Assembly (NCBI GenBank): GCA_001873165.1
Contig: MNYO01000097.1
Location: forward strand, 1 to 7,659
Direction of reading: 5' to 3'
Length of the DNA stretch: 7,659 nucleotides
From: Candidatus Gracilibacteria bacterium CG2_30_37_12
GTDB lineage: Bacteria > Patescibacteriota > Gracilibacteria > BD1-5 > UBA2023
Both the position numbers and the translations under genes were made by a program. Of this stretch, positions 6,230 through 7,659 are shown one piece after another (the stretch's first letter is position 1; every line of letters begins with the position of its first letter). The notes under the pieces are model-generated. The model did no database searches and was not told the origin of the DNA. It saw only the letters and a list, made by a program, of their open reading frames with translations.

Positions 6230-7657
6230 ATGCATCAAGTAAATACGAATGTTTCTCTCCTTCGAGATATCATAAAAGAACTTACTACTACCATTCGGAA
6301 GCAAGATTTTCTTACATATTTTAAAAAGGTTTCCCTCCTAGAACAGACGGCTGAAAAGATGTCGTTTGGAGTTGTTTCGAGTTTTATGCGTGATAACCTT
6401 GCTCATAAGTTTTTTAATGAGATTCTTACTGCGGTACAGAAGAGTGTACCAACTATTATAACTATTGATTTCCACGTAGATAAGAATATCGATAATCCAT
6501 CCAATAGTAATGTTATCGATTGTGGTGGAGAATATAAAGAAATGACAACGCTCAAAAAGAAAAAAGAAGAAACTCCCGGAACAGAAATGGTCGAAGGAAT
6601 CAATAGTCGGATTATCAATAGTAAATATCGTCTCGAGAATTTTATCGTGGGGCCATCAAATCAATTGGCTCATGCTGCCGCAGAAGCGGTAGTTCGTAAG
6701 CCAGGAAGTGCCTACAATCCTCTGTTTGTATATGGAGATGTTGGTCTTGGAAAAACACATATTCTTCAAGCAGTAGGAAATTCTATCAAAGAGCGTTATA
6801 AAGATAAGAAAGTTATTTATACAACGGCTGATAGATTCTTGAGTGATTATATAGAAAGTGTAAAAAAACGAACCGTTGATCGGATGAAAGAGAAATATCA
6901 ATCCATCGATGTTTTGATTATAGATGATGTACAATTTCTTGCTGGAAAGGATGCCACTCAGACAGTTCTCTACAATATCTTCAATACACTTTACGAGAAT
7001 AATAAACAGATTATCCTTTCTGGAGATCGTCCACCAAAAGAATTGACCGCTTTGGAACCACGCTTGCAAAGTCGTTTTGAATGGGGAATTATCGTAGATA
7101 TTGGAATCCCAGATTTTGAAACTCGACTCGCTATTCTTCAGGAAAAAGCTCGTGCTCGTGAATTTATTCTTCCTCAGGAAGTGGCTGAATTTATCGCCTA
7201 TAACCTCGGTGCCAATGTTCGGGAGATAGAAGGTGTGTTAAATCAGATTATCGCTGAATATGAGCTTCATAATATCCCTCCTACGATTGATAATGTTGCT
7301 CGTCGTCTTAATAAACTCTCCATCACTGATTCCCTCATCGGGAATTCTACAAAGAAAATGGCAGCATCTATTAAGACTTACGAAGAACTCCTCGATGCTG
7401 TTGCCTCACACTTCGGGATTGAGAAACAACACATTCTCTGAGATGACCGTAAAAAACAGAATATGATTCCTCGGCAGGTTGCTATGTATCTCCTCAAAAA
7501 TCGTATGAACTATACCTATGAACGTATCGGAAATATCTTCTCTGGACGAAATCATTCAGCCGTTCTCTATTCTTGTAAGAAACTCGAAACTATTCTTAAA
7601 AAAGATCAGAATCTCTTTTATGAGATTAATATCCTCCGAGATAAGCTCGGGATATAA
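6230..7657 (+). CDS. dnaA: Chromosomal replication initiator protein DnaA, complete, one UGA-encoded Gly
   Basis: The ORF runs 475 codons to TAA 7655-7657 with TGA at 7439-7441 as Gly404. Domain I is at about residues 1-90, followed by a short charged linker. The AAA+ domain holds Walker A GDVGLGKT (169-176), Walker B VLIIDD (228-233) and 'RLQSRF' with the arginine-finger region (278-283). Domain IV carries the DnaA-box-binding signature GRNHSAVLYSCKKL (439-452), matching the family's 'GRDHTTVLHACRKI'. DnaA binds ATP, recognises DnaA boxes at the origin and melts it. Read with the standard code, the protein would end before domain IV and could not bind the origin. Length is normal for the family. 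No Shine-Dalgarno is seen. No cluster of DnaA boxes was found upstream. Confidence 0.96.
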
Positions 7658-7659
7658 GT

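Noticed and set aside
6403..7069. Minus-strand ORFs inside dnaA
   Set aside because: They are antisense to strongly conserved DnaA motifs and show no family features.
210..7657. Reading TGA as tryptophan (code 4) or as a normal stop
   Set aside because: Trp at the prepilin -1 site and in the FISUMP 'GICPTGW' motif contradicts family conservation, and stop would truncate dnaA and all pilins at non-family positions.

Overview
The window reads coherently only if UGA is glycine (genetic code 25). This points to a candidate-phylum bacterium of the Absconditabacteria (SR1) / Gracilibacteria (BD1-5) type. Under the standard code, dnaA would stop just before its DNA-binding domain and every pilin gene would break into pieces. 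With UGA read as Gly these become full-length proteins with family motifs intact, and UGA falls where Gly is expected (prepilin cleavage site, the 'GICPTGW' motif of a FISUMP domain). TAA and TAG remain true stops.

Layout. Bases 1-141 (minus) hold the N-terminus of a helix-turn-helix protein, possibly an IS630-like transposase, running off the left edge. Bases 210-1875 (plus) hold a large type IV prepilin with a C-terminal FISUMP domain. This copy carries two in-frame TAA codons and a one-base frameshift. Its last ~190 bases are adenine-poor and strongly NNY-codon biased, resembling the variable region of a diversity-generating retroelement (DGR) target; no template repeat or reverse transcriptase is in the window. 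Bases 1876-2082 are a short convergent spacer.

Bases 5392-2083 (minus) form an apparent operon of four minor pilins in the order FimT/GspH, PilV/GspI, PilW/GspJ, PilX/GspK, followed by an unrecognised small ORF. This matches the canonical minor-pilin operon whose products prime assembly at the pilus tip. The PilW-like gene has a 76-bp palindromic repeat inside the leader-peptide coding region, which processing would remove. The PilX-like gene follows an unusual 131-bp spacer.

Bases 5543-5896 (plus) encode ribosomal protein bL19 (rplS), followed by a very good intrinsic terminator. Downstream are a possible 55-aa small ORF (6025-6192) and the complete dnaA (6230-7657), whose residue 404 is UGA-encoded.

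Together the window pairs chromosomal housekeeping genes (rplS, dnaA) with a surface-appendage locus. The minor pilins are likely the tip and priming complex of a type IV pilus, and the FISUMP pilin is plausibly a displayed, possibly hypervariable, adhesin. No pilus ATPase, platform protein or prepilin peptidase is present here. Function assignments come from motif reading by eye, not database searches.
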